Assembly: GCA_942492625.1 (NCBI GenBank)
Contig: CALOFM010000002.1
Coordinates: 9,804-73,803 of the forward strand
DNA: 64,000 bases
Origin: Thiosymbion sp942492625
GTDB taxonomy: Bacteria; Pseudomonadota; Gammaproteobacteria; Chromatiales; Chromatiaceae
Reading direction: 5' to 3'
A model generated the notes under the pieces. It did no database searches. It was not told the origin of the DNA and saw only the letters and a program-made list of their open reading frames with translations. Shown piece after piece: positions 34,364 to 43,169 of the stretch (its first letter is position 1; each line of letters opens with the position of its first letter). Made by a program: the position numbers and the translations under genes.

Positions 34364-35430
34364 ATGGCGGATTCTATCACCGGTTCAGTAGGTCAGGGCG
34401 GGCAAAATCGTCCCGAAGATGTACGCACGATTTATGCTCCGTTCAACAAGCTCCCCGATCCGCTGACCATCAGCGATCAGGCTTCAGACGAGCTTATTGA
34501 GGCGATTAAGGACTTTCAGAAAGCCTTTCTTTCCCGTCCTGACGGAAGGATTGATGTGAACGGCAGAACGTGGCGGGAACTCACAGCCGCAACAGAGGCA
34601 CAGGAAGTAAAAGAAATCAGCGGCTCAGTGGGCCATGGCGGAGAGAACCGACCGCAGGATGTACGCATCGTTTATACCCTGTTCAACGAAATTCTTTCAA
34701 AACCGTCGGAGGTGAGTGATCAGGTATCGGACGAGCTGATTCAGGCGATCAAGGATATGCAAAAGTTGTTTATGCCGCATCCGGACGGCAGGATTGATGT
34801 CGGAGGACGAACGTGGAGGCGGCTCACAGCTCCGGCAGGAGGAAGCGGAAAATCAGTGGTTCTCTCCTTTGACGACGGGCCGATTCCGACAGGCCCGTTG
34901 CGCTCCATTCTTGATACCTTGGACCGCTACGGCATCAAGGCGGAATTTTACGTCCTCGGCAGGGAAGTGGACGGTGCCCCGGCAGCGGTCAAAGACATCG
35001 CGGACAGGGGACATAAGGTGCAGAATCACTCCTACACCCATCCGAATCTAGCCACCGCGAGCAAGAATTTTGTGCGGACAGAGCTGGAAAAAACTCAAAG
35101 GAGCATCAGAAAGGCTGCCGGAGTAACACCGACCAAAATTCGACCGCCGTACGGTGCAGGCGGCTGGCGGCCGTATGATCGGGGGAGCTTGCCGCAGTGG
35201 CGGCTGACCTCTCCCTAACTATCCAGAACTGGGATATTGACACGGAGGATTGGAAGAGACCGAAAGGGATCGGACCGAGCAAGCAGGAGATGATCAATCG
35301 GTAGTTCCAGAGAAAGCAGGGCCAGACTGAGTTCAACGTGCTCATGCATGTGCTGAAAGACACGGCTGAAGATCTGCCGGATTTCATCGACCAACTCAAG
35401 CAATGGGGATTCAGCTTTGCCAAACCGTAA
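34364..35430 (+). pseudogene. peptidoglycan-binding repeats plus NodB-type polysaccharide deacetylase, disrupted
   Basis: ATG 34364 follows AAGGAGGAGC. Two ~80-residue repeats each start GSVG(Q/H)GG(Q/E)NRP and end DGRIDV(N/G)GRTWR, resembling peptidoglycan-binding modules. A NodB domain follows: VVLSFDDGP, NHSYTHPNLA, RPPYGAGG. A G-run near 35186 shifts the frame; the continuation includes IQNWDIDTEDWKR. A TAG at 35302-35304 interrupts it before the end at 35430. Such enzymes remove acetyl groups from glycans at the cell surface. Base composition is lower in GC than the neighbours, which suggests transfer. No signal peptide is visible. Confidence 0.7.
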
Positions 35431-35812
35431 CCTCTTCAGGCCGCAGCTGCGCTTTCTGTTTTTTTGTACCATCCTGATGCTGACCGGCTGCTACAGCCAG
35501 ACTCAGGAACTGGAGCAGCTGGAACAGGCAAGCCGCAGCTACAAGGAGCAGCGGGATTATGTCAGCCTTGAGATAATCCACTGGCATCTGCGCAAGGGAA
35601 TGGTGCGCACCAAGGTGGAAGAGCTGCTCGGCGAGGCGGATTACTCGCCCATTGAGGGGCAGGACTATTATTCTTCGGATCGCCATGAAGCGGAACGCAG
35701 AGGCAAAGAGCAGATCGATACACCGGTCGGCCTGGTGGTTGGCTACCGGGATCAACAGGGCACGCTGACGGATCGGCTTCAGGAATTCCGGCTGGGTCGT
35801 ATCGGTGAATGA
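35417..35812 (+). CDS. small lipoprotein with BamE/SmpA-like segment
   Basis: The start is TTG 35417, overlapping the deacetylase end by 14 bases. The hydrophobic leader FLFFCTILMLTGC has a lipobox (LTGC). The mature part has a helical Glu/Gln-rich stretch and LRKGMVRTKVEELLGEAD. The latter resembles the 'G-M-t-x-x-V-x-x-L-L-G-x-P/x-D' turn of BamE/OmlA-type domains. It is likely anchored in the outer or inner membrane. Composition and overlap indicate it moved in with the deacetylase. The function is unknown. Confidence 0.6.
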   Translation: MPNRNLFRPQLRFLFFCTILMLTGCYSQTQELEQLEQASRSYKEQRDYVSLEIIHWHLRKGMVRTKVEELLGEADYSPIEGQDYYSSDRHEAERRGKEQIDTPVGLVVGYRDQQGTLTDRLQEFRLGRIGE

Positions 35813-36569
35813 AGTAACAAACAACTCGGTGAGGACTGGCTGCGGTGAAGCAGTCCAGGCGAGTTGGCGCGACTTAGTCTGAGCAAATCCGGTGGCATAA
35901 AAGCTAGCGACAACACATGTCAGGGGCAGGGGAACCACGGCATTGGGACTACAGGTTACCTGTAGCGATCTGCCAAGGGGTGATTTCAACGCCCTCGTGG
36001 CGACTTTTCCGACACGCGACGATGACTTCGCGGACAGAAAGGATTCGCTCTTCCATGCAAACTCTGCGGTAAGGGAGCGGGCTGAATCAGCCCGGCATCA
36101 GGGATCATTCGAGGCATGCAGAGGAGACGACCATGCAGGCGTACAGCAAGCAGGTTGCAGCCAGCAGACGGCACGAGACGCGAGGCACGAACTACGAGTT
36201 GGCGGACACGCTCGATAAGTATGAAGTTGTCGAGCTTACCGTGAAGGAGGCGGCAACGTTGCTCACGCAACCAAGCCTCGATGTTGTCAGCCGCATACCG
36301 AGCACGAGAGATCACCAACCAAGGAAGACACATCGAGCCCGCGCGAAGTCGTACCGACCACAGGTCGCGCACTTACAATCCTTTATGAATCAATATTTTT
36401 TTTTCGTAAAACGGTTTCTATGTAAAGAAAAAAAGACGGCAGGGCAGGGGATTAGAGTACGAGTCGATTTACATAAAATGGCGGCCTCTCCGGGCGTCGA
36501 AGCACGGCCAAGGTGAGCTACTCAGGGGTACGCGGCAGGGGGGCATTGATCCGCGGTGAGTGCGCTCGC
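35813..36569. other. about 750 bp without a supported gene
   Basis: Overlapping frames on both strands around 35986-36516 show no family I recognise. The stretch 36380-36440 is strongly A/T-rich with a T9 run and GTAAAGAAAAAAAG, possibly a promoter or old insertion junction. A degraded gene may lie here. Confidence 0.35.
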
Positions 36570-37001
36570 TCAGTCGTTGTCCTTCGGCGGATGCCAACCA
36601 GCGAGGACCCATAACCGCCTGGCGGGAACGATATAGGGATTGTTGAGCTTGAGCGCTTCAATGGTTGCCCGGCCCGCCTGACTCAGGCCGATGATCCGCG
36701 TTCCACCGCTGTCCTATGCGAAATGCTGAAGCCATTTTTGCGTTCTTGGGTTGAACAAGGCGACTGTGGCGCCGGTCGCAGTGTCGACGGCCTCGATTTG
36801 GGTTCCTTTGAAGCTGTTACACCACGCACAGGACAGCCATAGGTTTGACGCGGTCGACTGGCCACCTCGCGCCCGAGGGATTATGTGCTCGATGTGCATC
36901 TGCGCGCCGCTGACCCGTTGGTCCGTCAAGCAGTACCCGCAGCGGTGACGCGCTTCTTTCGCTACCCGATCCCTCAGGGATTTCGAGATCGTCTCGGCCA
37001 T
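36570..37001 (-). pseudogene. HNH endonuclease with internal TAG
   Basis: From ATG 37001 the protein has CGYCLTDQ, MHIEHIIPRARGGQST, NLWLSCAWCNSFKG, which is an HNH fold with two CxxC zinc knuckles and the IEHI catalytic His. A TAG at 36714-36716 follows WLQHFA. The same frame continues GGTRIIGLSQAGRATIEALK and RRLWVLAGWHPPK to the stop at 36570. Relatives would be expected to have Trp there, so TGG became TAG. The N-terminal part alone holds the HNH core, so partial function is possible. Its ATG overlaps the upstream gene's stop. Confidence 0.75.
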
Positions 37002-37402
37002 CAAGCGGCACGGGTATCCGCCAGCAGACGCTTGCCGCTTCGCACGCTCAGGAGCGCAAGGGCACGAGCCTTGCGCAGGGTTACCTTGCCGTAGCTGCTG
37101 CGAAGTTCGTCAAGCTCTTCCTGTTCCGCGGAGCCGAGTGCGTCGCGAGCGCTCAGGTCCACCAGTCGCTGTTGGTCCTCCTCCGGCATCGCCGCTTCGG
37201 CGACGGACAGCAAAGCATCGTCGTCGAACCAGGTCATCTCGACGAGCTCGGCCTGCATGTCGGCCGGGATATCCTCCAGCGCAGGCAGGACACCGTCCAA
37301 CATGGCGGTGATGACTTCCTCCAGCGGCCGACGCACGGCCTGCGCGGCCCGTCCCGCGCGCAACGCCAGGGACTCGGGGAGCTCAAGGGTAATCGTGGTC
37401 AT
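37001..37402 (-). CDS. hypothetical protein coupled to HNH nuclease
   Basis: From ATG 37402 the 133-residue acidic protein starts MTTITLELPESLALRAGR, a ribbon-like start seen in small DNA-binding antitoxins. A helical, Glu/Leu-rich body follows (LPALEDIPADMQAELVEM). TGA and the ATG of the HNH gene overlap (ATGA), so they form an operon. An antitoxin- or immunity-like role for the nuclease is only a guess from size, charge and coupling. Confidence 0.5.
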   Translation of the reverse strand: MTTITLELPESLALRAGRAAQAVRRPLEEVITAMLDGVLPALEDIPADMQAELVEMTWFDDDALLSVAEAAMPEEDQQRLVDLSARDALGSAEQEELDELRSSYGKVTLRKARALALLSVRSGKRLLADTRAA

Positions 37403-37684
37403 CGCAAGTCTCCGGCAGCTCAGACTTACTGTGGTCCGCAAGCCTGCGGGGCCTTCATGGATCAGGAATTGCCGTATTACCTCATGATATGCGAAACGCT
37501 AGGCTCCGATCCGACCACGGCGCACAAGAGAACAATTCGAGCAAACACTTCTCCAGCATAATCATATACTTATTGTGTATTATAGTTTTTATGTAAAGTG
37601 GGATGTATAGCAATGACTGGCGCCGCATGAAGACATCACTTCACATAACCAAAAAAAACCCTTTATTTCCGTGTCGGTTCGACC

Positions 37685-38014
37685 TTAGGGTTCCTGTGGC
37701 TCCTGCATCCACCTCGGGATATCGCGTTTGCCGTGGAGCACGCGCCAGACGTCGATATGTTCCTCACGCTCCACGTAGAAAACCAGGTGCGGGTACCGAG
37801 CCAGCGGCCAGGAGCGCAGGCCCGGAAGGTCCAGCTCGAAGGCGTAGCGTGACGATCCGGTAGCCGGATGCTCCCCGATGTGTGAGTAGGCCCGTTCCAG
37901 TGCATCAATGAAGCCCATGGCTGCCCGCTCGGAGCCGTCGGCTAGGTAATGGTCGAGGATCTCCTCGACGTCGCGTTCAGCTCGCCCACGGGGAATGACG
38001 GGCTTAACCGTCAC
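37685..38014 (-). CDS. parE: ParE/RelE-family toxin
   Basis: The 109-residue protein starts at GTG 38014. It has RAERDVEEILDHYLADGS, YSHIGEHPATGSSRY, LRSWPLARYPHLVFY and IDVWRVLHGKRDIP, the canonical ParE layout. ParE toxins poison DNA gyrase; RelE relatives cleave mRNA. The start overlaps the antitoxin stop (GTGA). It is intact and follows the ParD gene. Confidence 0.85.
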   Translation of the reverse strand: MTVKPVIPRGRAERDVEEILDHYLADGSERAAMGFIDALERAYSHIGEHPATGSSRYAFELDLPGLRSWPLARYPHLVFYVEREEHIDVWRVLHGKRDIPRWMQEPQEP

Positions 38015-38250
38015 CCCCTGACGTCTTGGCGAACCCGGTTGCGCAAGGAATCGAAGTAAGCCTTGTTGGCGGGTGCCGCGGGTGCGGAGCCGGCGCCATC
38101 GAGGAGTAAGGCGCGCAGATGTTGTCGATCCTGATCCCTACGGATGAGCTCCCGCACATATTCGCTGCTGGTGCCGAAACCGCGTCCGGTAACCTGCTCG
38201 TCGACATAGGCCTTGAGCGTGTATGGAAGGGATATATTCATCGTGCTCAT
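38011..38250 (-). CDS. parD: ParD-family antitoxin
   Basis: The 79-residue protein begins MSTMNISLPYTLKAYVDEQV and GTSSEYVRELIRRDQDRQHL, the ribbon-helix-helix DNA-binding domain of ParD. A flexible C-terminal tail follows that would wrap ParE. The order antitoxin-toxin with a 4-base overlap is standard. Autorepression at the AT-rich upstream region is expected but no operator was identified. Confidence 0.85.
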   Translation of the reverse strand: MSTMNISLPYTLKAYVDEQVTGRGFGTSSEYVRELIRRDQDRQHLRALLLDGAGSAPAAPANKAYFDSLRNRVRQDVRG

Positions 38251-38374
38251 AGATCAAAAATAGCGCCGATGGCAAAATTTGGCAAGATTAATCGATTACG
38301 CCCCTGAAGCGCCAAATGTTGACGATTCCCCGGGACTCACCAGATGAGCCACCGCTGGATTTACGCTGTACACC

Positions 38375-38647
38375 ATGGAAGAACCTTCGCAACATCATGC
38401 CTGGGTCCATCCGGCGAAAGCGCGCTACTACCAGGTCCACCTGGACCAGGACCTGTTCGGTCACTGGACCCTGCGCAAGGTCTGGGGCGGCATCGACTCC
38501 TCCCGGGGCCGGATGCACAACACCGCCGTCCCGTCCTACGACGAGGGCGTCGAGCAGATCCGCGAGATCGCAAAGCGACGCTGCCGGCACGGCTATGAAT
38601 GTCTCTCTCGCCCGCCCCCGCATCAATGCGGATCGCAATGTCCCTGA
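38375..38647 (+). CDS. WGR-domain protein
   Basis: The 90-residue protein contains a WGR domain: KARYYQVHLDQDLFGHWTL, RKVWGGIDSSRGR, EGVEQIREIAKRRCRHGYE. WGR domains occur in PARPs and in small bacterial proteins and bind nucleic acid. The C-terminal tail after residue 70 is unlike the family and may be read into flanking DNA. No clear ribosome-binding site. It stands alone beside the divergent parDE operon. Confidence 0.65.
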   Translation: MEEPSQHHAWVHPAKARYYQVHLDQDLFGHWTLRKVWGGIDSSRGRMHNTAVPSYDEGVEQIREIAKRRCRHGYECLSRPPPHQCGSQCP

Positions 38648-39074
38648 TTCGGCCCACGGTGGATATGATGATCCATCCCGAGAAATACTTCATAAATTGA
38701 ATTCGATAACTTATTTATCTTTTTGTAAATAATAGGTTTATAAATCTCATAAACTACCTTAGCTTGGGCGCCGAACCGTAACCGTACGGTCTATCGATGG
38801 CGCGCCCCCCTCGCGGTCTTGCTCCTGGAATTGAAACACCTGGACCCGAGGGTTCCCTCAATCTTCCGACCAAACTTTAGCCAGCGGCCCTAACCCACTG
38901 TCAGCGAACCCGGACAACGGCCCTGTCCACAGCCTATCCACAGAAGCGGTCAAATGGCCTTATTTCACGTCAGGTCCGCAGCGGTGGTGGATTGCCCGGT
39001 GGATTACACGGAGAACATGAAGCTCACCCAGCAATTGGGAGAACTGGTGTGTGCTATCTGAGGAAACGATAGCG
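38648..39074. other. intergenic with paired DnaA-box-like motifs; no gene
   Basis: CTGTCCACA (38923-38931) and CTATCCACA (38934-38942) are spaced one helical turn apart and differ from the DnaA box TTATCCACA by two and one bases. A 10-bp palindrome ACCGTACGGT lies at 38781-38790. An origin function is not supported by two weak boxes; this is recorded as an observation. Confidence 0.3.
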
Positions 39075-40526
39075 ATGAAAGAAGAGAACGTACAACATTA
39101 CAGCCACCGGCTGGCCGGCGAGGTTGAACCGGCTGGACGGGCGCAAGTGGTCTCGCCGTACGACCGCGGCTTGATTGCCACCGTGGACCAGGTGGACGCG
39201 CATGGCGTCGAGCAGGCACTGAGCGAGGCCCAACGCGTGTTCACCGATCGGGCGAGCTGGCTGTCCGCCAGCCGGCGCATAGAGATCCTCTACCGGGCAG
39301 CCGAGCTGCTCGGTGAGCGGGCCGAGACATTGGCGGTCGAGGCTGCCCGTGAAGGCGGCAAGCCCCTGATCGACTCTCGTGCCGAGGTGGCCCGCGCCGT
39401 GGACGGCCTGCGCAACTGCGCCGAGCTACTGCGCTCGGAGGCGGGGGTGGAGATCCCCATGGGCTTGACGCCGGCATCGGGACAGCGACTTGCCTTCACG
39501 ACCCACGAGCACATCGGCGTGGTGGTGGCCGTCAGCGCCTTCAACCACCCGCTGAATCTCATCGTGCACCAGGTGGGACCGGCTGTTGCCACCGGTTGCC
39601 CGGTGGTCGTAAAGCCGGCTGAGGATACCCCCCTGAGCTGCCTGCGCCTGATTGCTCTGTTGCGTGAGGCGGGGCTGTCCGACGGCTGGGCCCAAGCACT
39701 GCTGACTGACGGCCACGAGACCTCCGAGCGGCTGGTGACCGATCCGCGGGTGGCCTTCTTCTCCTTCATCGGCAGCGGCCGCGTCGGCTGGCATCTGCGC
39801 TCGAAGCTGGCCCCGGGCACGCGATGCGCCCTGGAGCATGGCGGCGCTGCGCCGGTATTGGTGGACCGGGATACGGACCTCGACGCAGTCGCAGCTGCGC
39901 TGGCGAAGAGCGGCTTCTATCACGCGGGACAGGTGTGCGTGTCGGTGCAGCGGGTGTTCGTCCATGAGGAGATCGCCGAAGAGTTGGCCCAGCGGCTCGC
40001 CGCCGCGGGCGTGTCCATGCGCGTGGGCGCCCCTGTGGACAGCGATACCGAGTTGGGCCCGCTGATCCGCCCGGCCGAGGTTGCTCGGGTGCACGAGTGA
40101 GTCAGCGAGGCCGTGCAGGCCGGGGCCTGCTGCCTGAGCGGTGGGCAGCCCCTGTCCGATACCTGCTACCCGCCAACCCTGTTGCTGGACCCCCCGGCCG
40201 ATGCCAGGGTCAGCTGCCAGGAGATCTTCGGCCCCGTTATCTGCGTCTATTCCTACCGCGACGCGCACGAGGCCATCCGACGGGCCAACGACCTGCCCTT
40301 CGCCTTCCAGGCGGCCGTCTTTACGAGAAACATCGATTTCGCCCTGAGCGCAGCAAACCGGCTGGCCGCCTCGGCGGTGATGATCAACTATCACACGGCC
40401 TTCCGGGTGGACTGGATGCCCTTTGCCGGTTTACGCGAATCCGGCCTGGGCGTCGGCGTCATTCCCCACACTTTCCACGACATGCGTGTGGAGAAACTGA
40501 TCGTCATGCGCTCGGATAGACTTTGA
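39075..40526 (+). pseudogene. aldehyde dehydrogenase with internal TGA
   Basis: From ATG 39075 (MKEENVQHYSH) the protein has NAD(P)-dependent aldehyde dehydrogenase landmarks: Asn157 in VSAFNHPL, Lys180 in PVVVKPAED, Glu254 in ALEHGGAAP, and Cys288 in HAGQVCVSVQ. At codon 342 (40098-40100) TGA interrupts EVARVHE...VSEAVQAGA; the same frame then continues to EEIFGP-like CQEIFGPVICVY, PFAGLRESG and stop at 40526. TGG (Trp) to TGA is the simplest change. Without the last ~140 residues the enzyme cannot dimerise normally. The substrate is unknown. Confidence 0.85.
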
Positions 40527-40577
40527 CGGCTACGACCCCGAAATACAACACCCACCAGAGAATCAATCCGATATGAG

Positions 40578-40946
40578 TCAGAGCACGATGAACACGCCGT
40601 CAACGGCCAGCCTGCGTGTCCCGCCACTGTCGCGTTGTCGGACGTCGAGGCCGGTGACCGGCTGCTCGCCGTGGATCTCGGTCGGCTTGAAGCCTCTCAT
40701 CACCTCAGCATCCGAAGCACTGACCTTGTCGTGCAGGATGGTTTCGCCGGACCAATCGCCGCGGGAGATCAGACTGACGTGTGCCGCCAGCCCGCTCATC
40801 TCGATCGCGGCCTCCAGGGCCGAGTTGCCGCCGCCTATGATGGCCAGCCGCTTGCTTATTAACAGGGGGCCGTCGCAAGTTGCGCAATAGACGACTCCCT
40901 TTCCGGCAAATTCTTTCTCGCCGGGTATATCCAGGTCAGCCGCTTT
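40578..40946 (-). pseudogene. thioredoxin reductase fragment
   Basis: LDIPGEKEFAGKGVVYCATC with the redox CATC, LAIIGGGNSALEAAIEM for NADPH binding, and SLISRGDWSGETILHDK match TrxB/AhpF-type flavoproteins. The N-terminal FAD domain and the C-terminal tail after RRLAVDGVFI are missing, so both ends are truncated. The remaining segment cannot be active. Confidence 0.75.
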
Positions 40947-41113
40947 TCTCTCCAGGGCAAGTCTCCGAAAAAGCTCGTGCCTACTAATATATGTACTGCG
41001 GCGAAATATTCGCCGTTGCAAGAAGGTCTTCTTGCTTGATCACTCCGGCTTTCAGGCCGAATCGAGTGGTTGTAATTCAGCCATGTGACCTTGTTACTAT
41101 AGAGGAATAATCA

Positions 41114-41374
41114 ATGTACAAGTCTCTGATGATGGGCGCTTTCGCGTCGGTTCTCGCTTTCGGTCTGCTAACCTCCGGTAACGCACTTGCCGGCAAAGAA
41201 GGATTCGAAAAATGCCAGGGTGTCGTCAAGGCCGGGATGAATGATTGTGGCTCCAGCGGCCACGCCTGCGCTGGCCAGTCCAAGAAGGACGGAGCCGCGG
41301 ACGAGTGGGTCTATGTGCCGGAGGGGACCTGCGAGAAGCTCGTCGGCGGTACGGTAAAGAAGGCGGCGAAGTAA
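41114..41374 (+). CDS. DUF2282 bufferin-type metallophore precursor (BufA1/GigP)
   Basis: The 86-residue protein has a signal peptide (LMMGAFASVLAFGLLTSG, cut after ALA at residue 26). The mature peptide has four Cys at 34, 45, 52 and 73: FEKCQG, NDCGSSGHACAGQ, PEGTCEKLVGGT. This is the DUF2282 pattern of bufferins, where Cys are modified by a DUF692 enzyme with a DUF2063 partner to bind copper. The usual bufB and bufC are not here. Instead a DoxX gene (the gigT equivalent) follows after 312 bases. TTACTATAG upstream at about 41092 could be a -10 region. Confidence 0.85.
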   Translation: MYKSLMMGAFASVLAFGLLTSGNALAGKEGFEKCQGVVKAGMNDCGSSGHACAGQSKKDGAADEWVYVPEGTCEKLVGGTVKKAAK

Positions 41375-41686
41375 GGCGATTCGCGGAAGAGAACGTGCGT
41401 GATTGCGGAGAGTTTTCTTTCGTACTTGAGGCGTGCCGGCAGGTGCATGGCAGGGTTATGTAACTGCCGGTGCAACGTGGAAATCGGACGAAAGGACAAG
41501 CAAGTGCGTATTTTTTCAAGAATACGGCTTGGCGTTCGTCGGGGAGGCTGCAAGTGATTCGGCGCTTCCCGGAGATGGGACGGGTGGCCCCCCAGCGGTC
41601 ACCCGCGCCATTTCTCTACCGCGTCACCTCCGCGAAATTATCTCCTGCGTGAGCCTCTATCCGCCAATTTTTGACAAGGAGCCACC
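41375..41686. other. spacer between bufA1 and doxX, no gene
   Basis: 312 bases. In canonical gig/buf operons the modification genes would sit between these two. Nothing with DUF692 or DUF2063 character is present in any frame, so a clean deletion or a separate organisation is possible. Confidence 0.5.
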
Positions 41687-42172
41687 ATGTCTCAACCCGG
41701 CGTTATCTCTCGTGCATTTCGCGGTATTGCCGATTTTTTCACGTTGCTCAGTCCGATGTTCGACCTCGTCATACGCCTGTGGGTGGCCATGGTCTTTTTA
41801 GCGTCCGGGCTGACCAAGATTCAGAGCTGGTCCAGTACACTGGCGCTCTTCGAGTACGAGTATGAAGTTCCGCTGCTGCCGCCATCACTCGCGGCCGTGT
41901 TCGGCACCGCTGCCGAGCTCGTCCTTCCGGTGTTGATTGCAGTGGGTCTGGCCGCCAGGCTCGCCTCGCTGGCGCTGTTCCTGTTCAACATCGTTTCCGT
42001 CTATGCCTACGGCAGCTATCTGCTCTCCGCCGAGGGTGCCGCGGGATTGCAGCAACATATCCTCTGGGGCGTGATGATTGCGATGATCCTATTCCATGGT
42101 CCAGGCAAGCTATCGCTGGACTACCTGATCGCGCGCCGCTTCGGTGGCGGTTTCAACGGAGGTCAGGACTGA
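41687..42172 (+). CDS. DoxX-family membrane protein
   Basis: The 161-residue protein has four hydrophobic segments (LVIRLWVAMVFLASGLTKI; LVLPVLIAVGLAARLASLAL; a third around FNIVSVYAYGSYLL; HILWGVMIAMILFHG). The DoxX pattern R-x-x-x-A-x-x-F-x-x-x-G-x-x-K is present. GGAGCC upstream at the start is a fair ribosome-binding site. It is directly joined to the thioredoxin-like gene by TGATG. DoxX proteins accompany bufferin genes in metal-response operons; the molecular role is not settled. Confidence 0.82.
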   Translation: MSQPGVISRAFRGIADFFTLLSPMFDLVIRLWVAMVFLASGLTKIQSWSSTLALFEYEYEVPLLPPSLAAVFGTAAELVLPVLIAVGLAARLASLALFLFNIVSVYAYGSYLLSAEGAAGLQQHILWGVMIAMILFHGPGKLSLDYLIARRFGGGFNGGQD

Positions 42173-42621
42173 TGACGCCGCTGCGCTGCTTCTCCCTTGC
42201 CTCTCTCGCTGTGTTGCTGTCGATTACAGCCAAGCTAGCGGGTGCAGAGACACAATCGAGCGGTATTCAGTGGCGCACCTGGTCGGACGCCCTTCTTGAG
42301 GAAGCAAAAGACGAGGGCCGCTTCCTGCTGCTCGACCTGAGTGCCCCCTGGTGCGCCTTCTGCAAGAAGATGAAGACCGTTACCTACCGCGACCTGGGCG
42401 TGGAGGCGGTGGTGAGGGAGCACTACATCCCGGTGCGGATAGACGACGAGGACGACCCCGAATTTGCCTCACGCTACGCGGACTACGGGCGTCCCGCGAG
42501 CGTGGTCCTGGATGCTCAGGGGCGGGAGCTGATCCGGCGTCGCGGATTCCTGGAGCCGCAGCTAATGACGTGGATGCTGCAGGCCGTGGCCCGGAATCCG
42601 GACCCGAAGGCCCATCGCTGA
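42172..42621 (+). CDS. periplasmic thioredoxin-like protein
   Basis: The 149-residue protein has an N-terminal signal (LASLAVLLSITAKLAGA). A thioredoxin fold follows with SAPWCAFCKKMK (Cys61, Cys64) and a cis-Pro at 108 (YGRPAS). The WCxxC with Lys-Met after it resembles the DsbD C-terminal or SoxW-like group. It would reduce or isomerise disulfides in the periplasm, perhaps for the Cys-rich bufferin upstream (inference). It overlaps doxX and abuts the next gene (TGATGG). Confidence 0.8.
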   Translation: MTPLRCFSLASLAVLLSITAKLAGAETQSSGIQWRTWSDALLEEAKDEGRFLLLDLSAPWCAFCKKMKTVTYRDLGVEAVVREHYIPVRIDDEDDPEFASRYADYGRPASVVLDAQGRELIRRRGFLEPQLMTWMLQAVARNPDPKAHR

Positions 42622-43169
42622 TGGACCGGCGCGCGTTCCTTGCCTCATCCGGGGCTGCCCTGTCCGCCGCGTTGCTCGGACGTATCGAGGCATTTGCTGC
42701 GTCAACTCCGGCGCCTACGCCTCTGTCTGGTTCCGGCATCGAGCCGGATGGCTGGCGCACCCTCGGTCTGGTGCAGGAGCATCTGTTTCCGTCGGAACCG
42801 CAAGCTCCGGGCGCGCGAGAGGTCAACGCCCTGAGCTACCTGCATTTCGTGATGAGCTGGAAAGGGATCGACCCGGCGGAGCCGCGGATCCTGCGCTCCG
42901 GTCTCGACGGGCTTCGCGATATTGCCGCACAAACCGAGAGCGGCACCTTCGAGGCACTCGACCTGCCCGGCCGCGAGCAGGCCCTGCTCACCTTGGAGGC
43001 AGGGGAGGGCGGCACCGAGTGGATCCTGCTGGTGCTCGATTACATCTTCGAGGCGCTGCTCGCCGATCCGGTTTACGGCGGAAATCCCGACGGCATCGGT
43101 TGGCGCTGGCTGGAAATCGAGCCGGGCCACCGGCGCCCCGGGCCCGATCAGCGGTATTTCGTGTTATGA
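42621..43169 (+). CDS. gluconate 2-dehydrogenase subunit 3-like protein
   Basis: The 182-residue protein starts MDRRAFLASSGAALSAALLG, a Tat-type twin-Arg signal (DRRAFL). The body is of the gluconate 2-dehydrogenase gamma-subunit family (LVQEHLFPSEPQAPGA; YGGNPDGIGWRWLEIEPG). In these complexes the small subunit carries the folded flavoprotein across the membrane. Its stop overlaps the start of the GMC flavoprotein gene (ATGA), which fits this partnership. Confidence 0.8.
   Translation: MDRRAFLASSGAALSAALLGRIEAFAASTPAPTPLSGSGIEPDGWRTLGLVQEHLFPSEPQAPGAREVNALSYLHFVMSWKGIDPAEPRILRSGLDGLRDIAAQTESGTFEALDLPGREQALLTLEAGEGGTEWILLVLDYIFEALLADPVYGGNPDGIGWRWLEIEPGHRRPGPDQRYFVL

Noticed and set aside
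38648..39074. Replication origin
   Set aside because: Only two imperfect DnaA boxes and no replication gene; recorded as a weak observation only.
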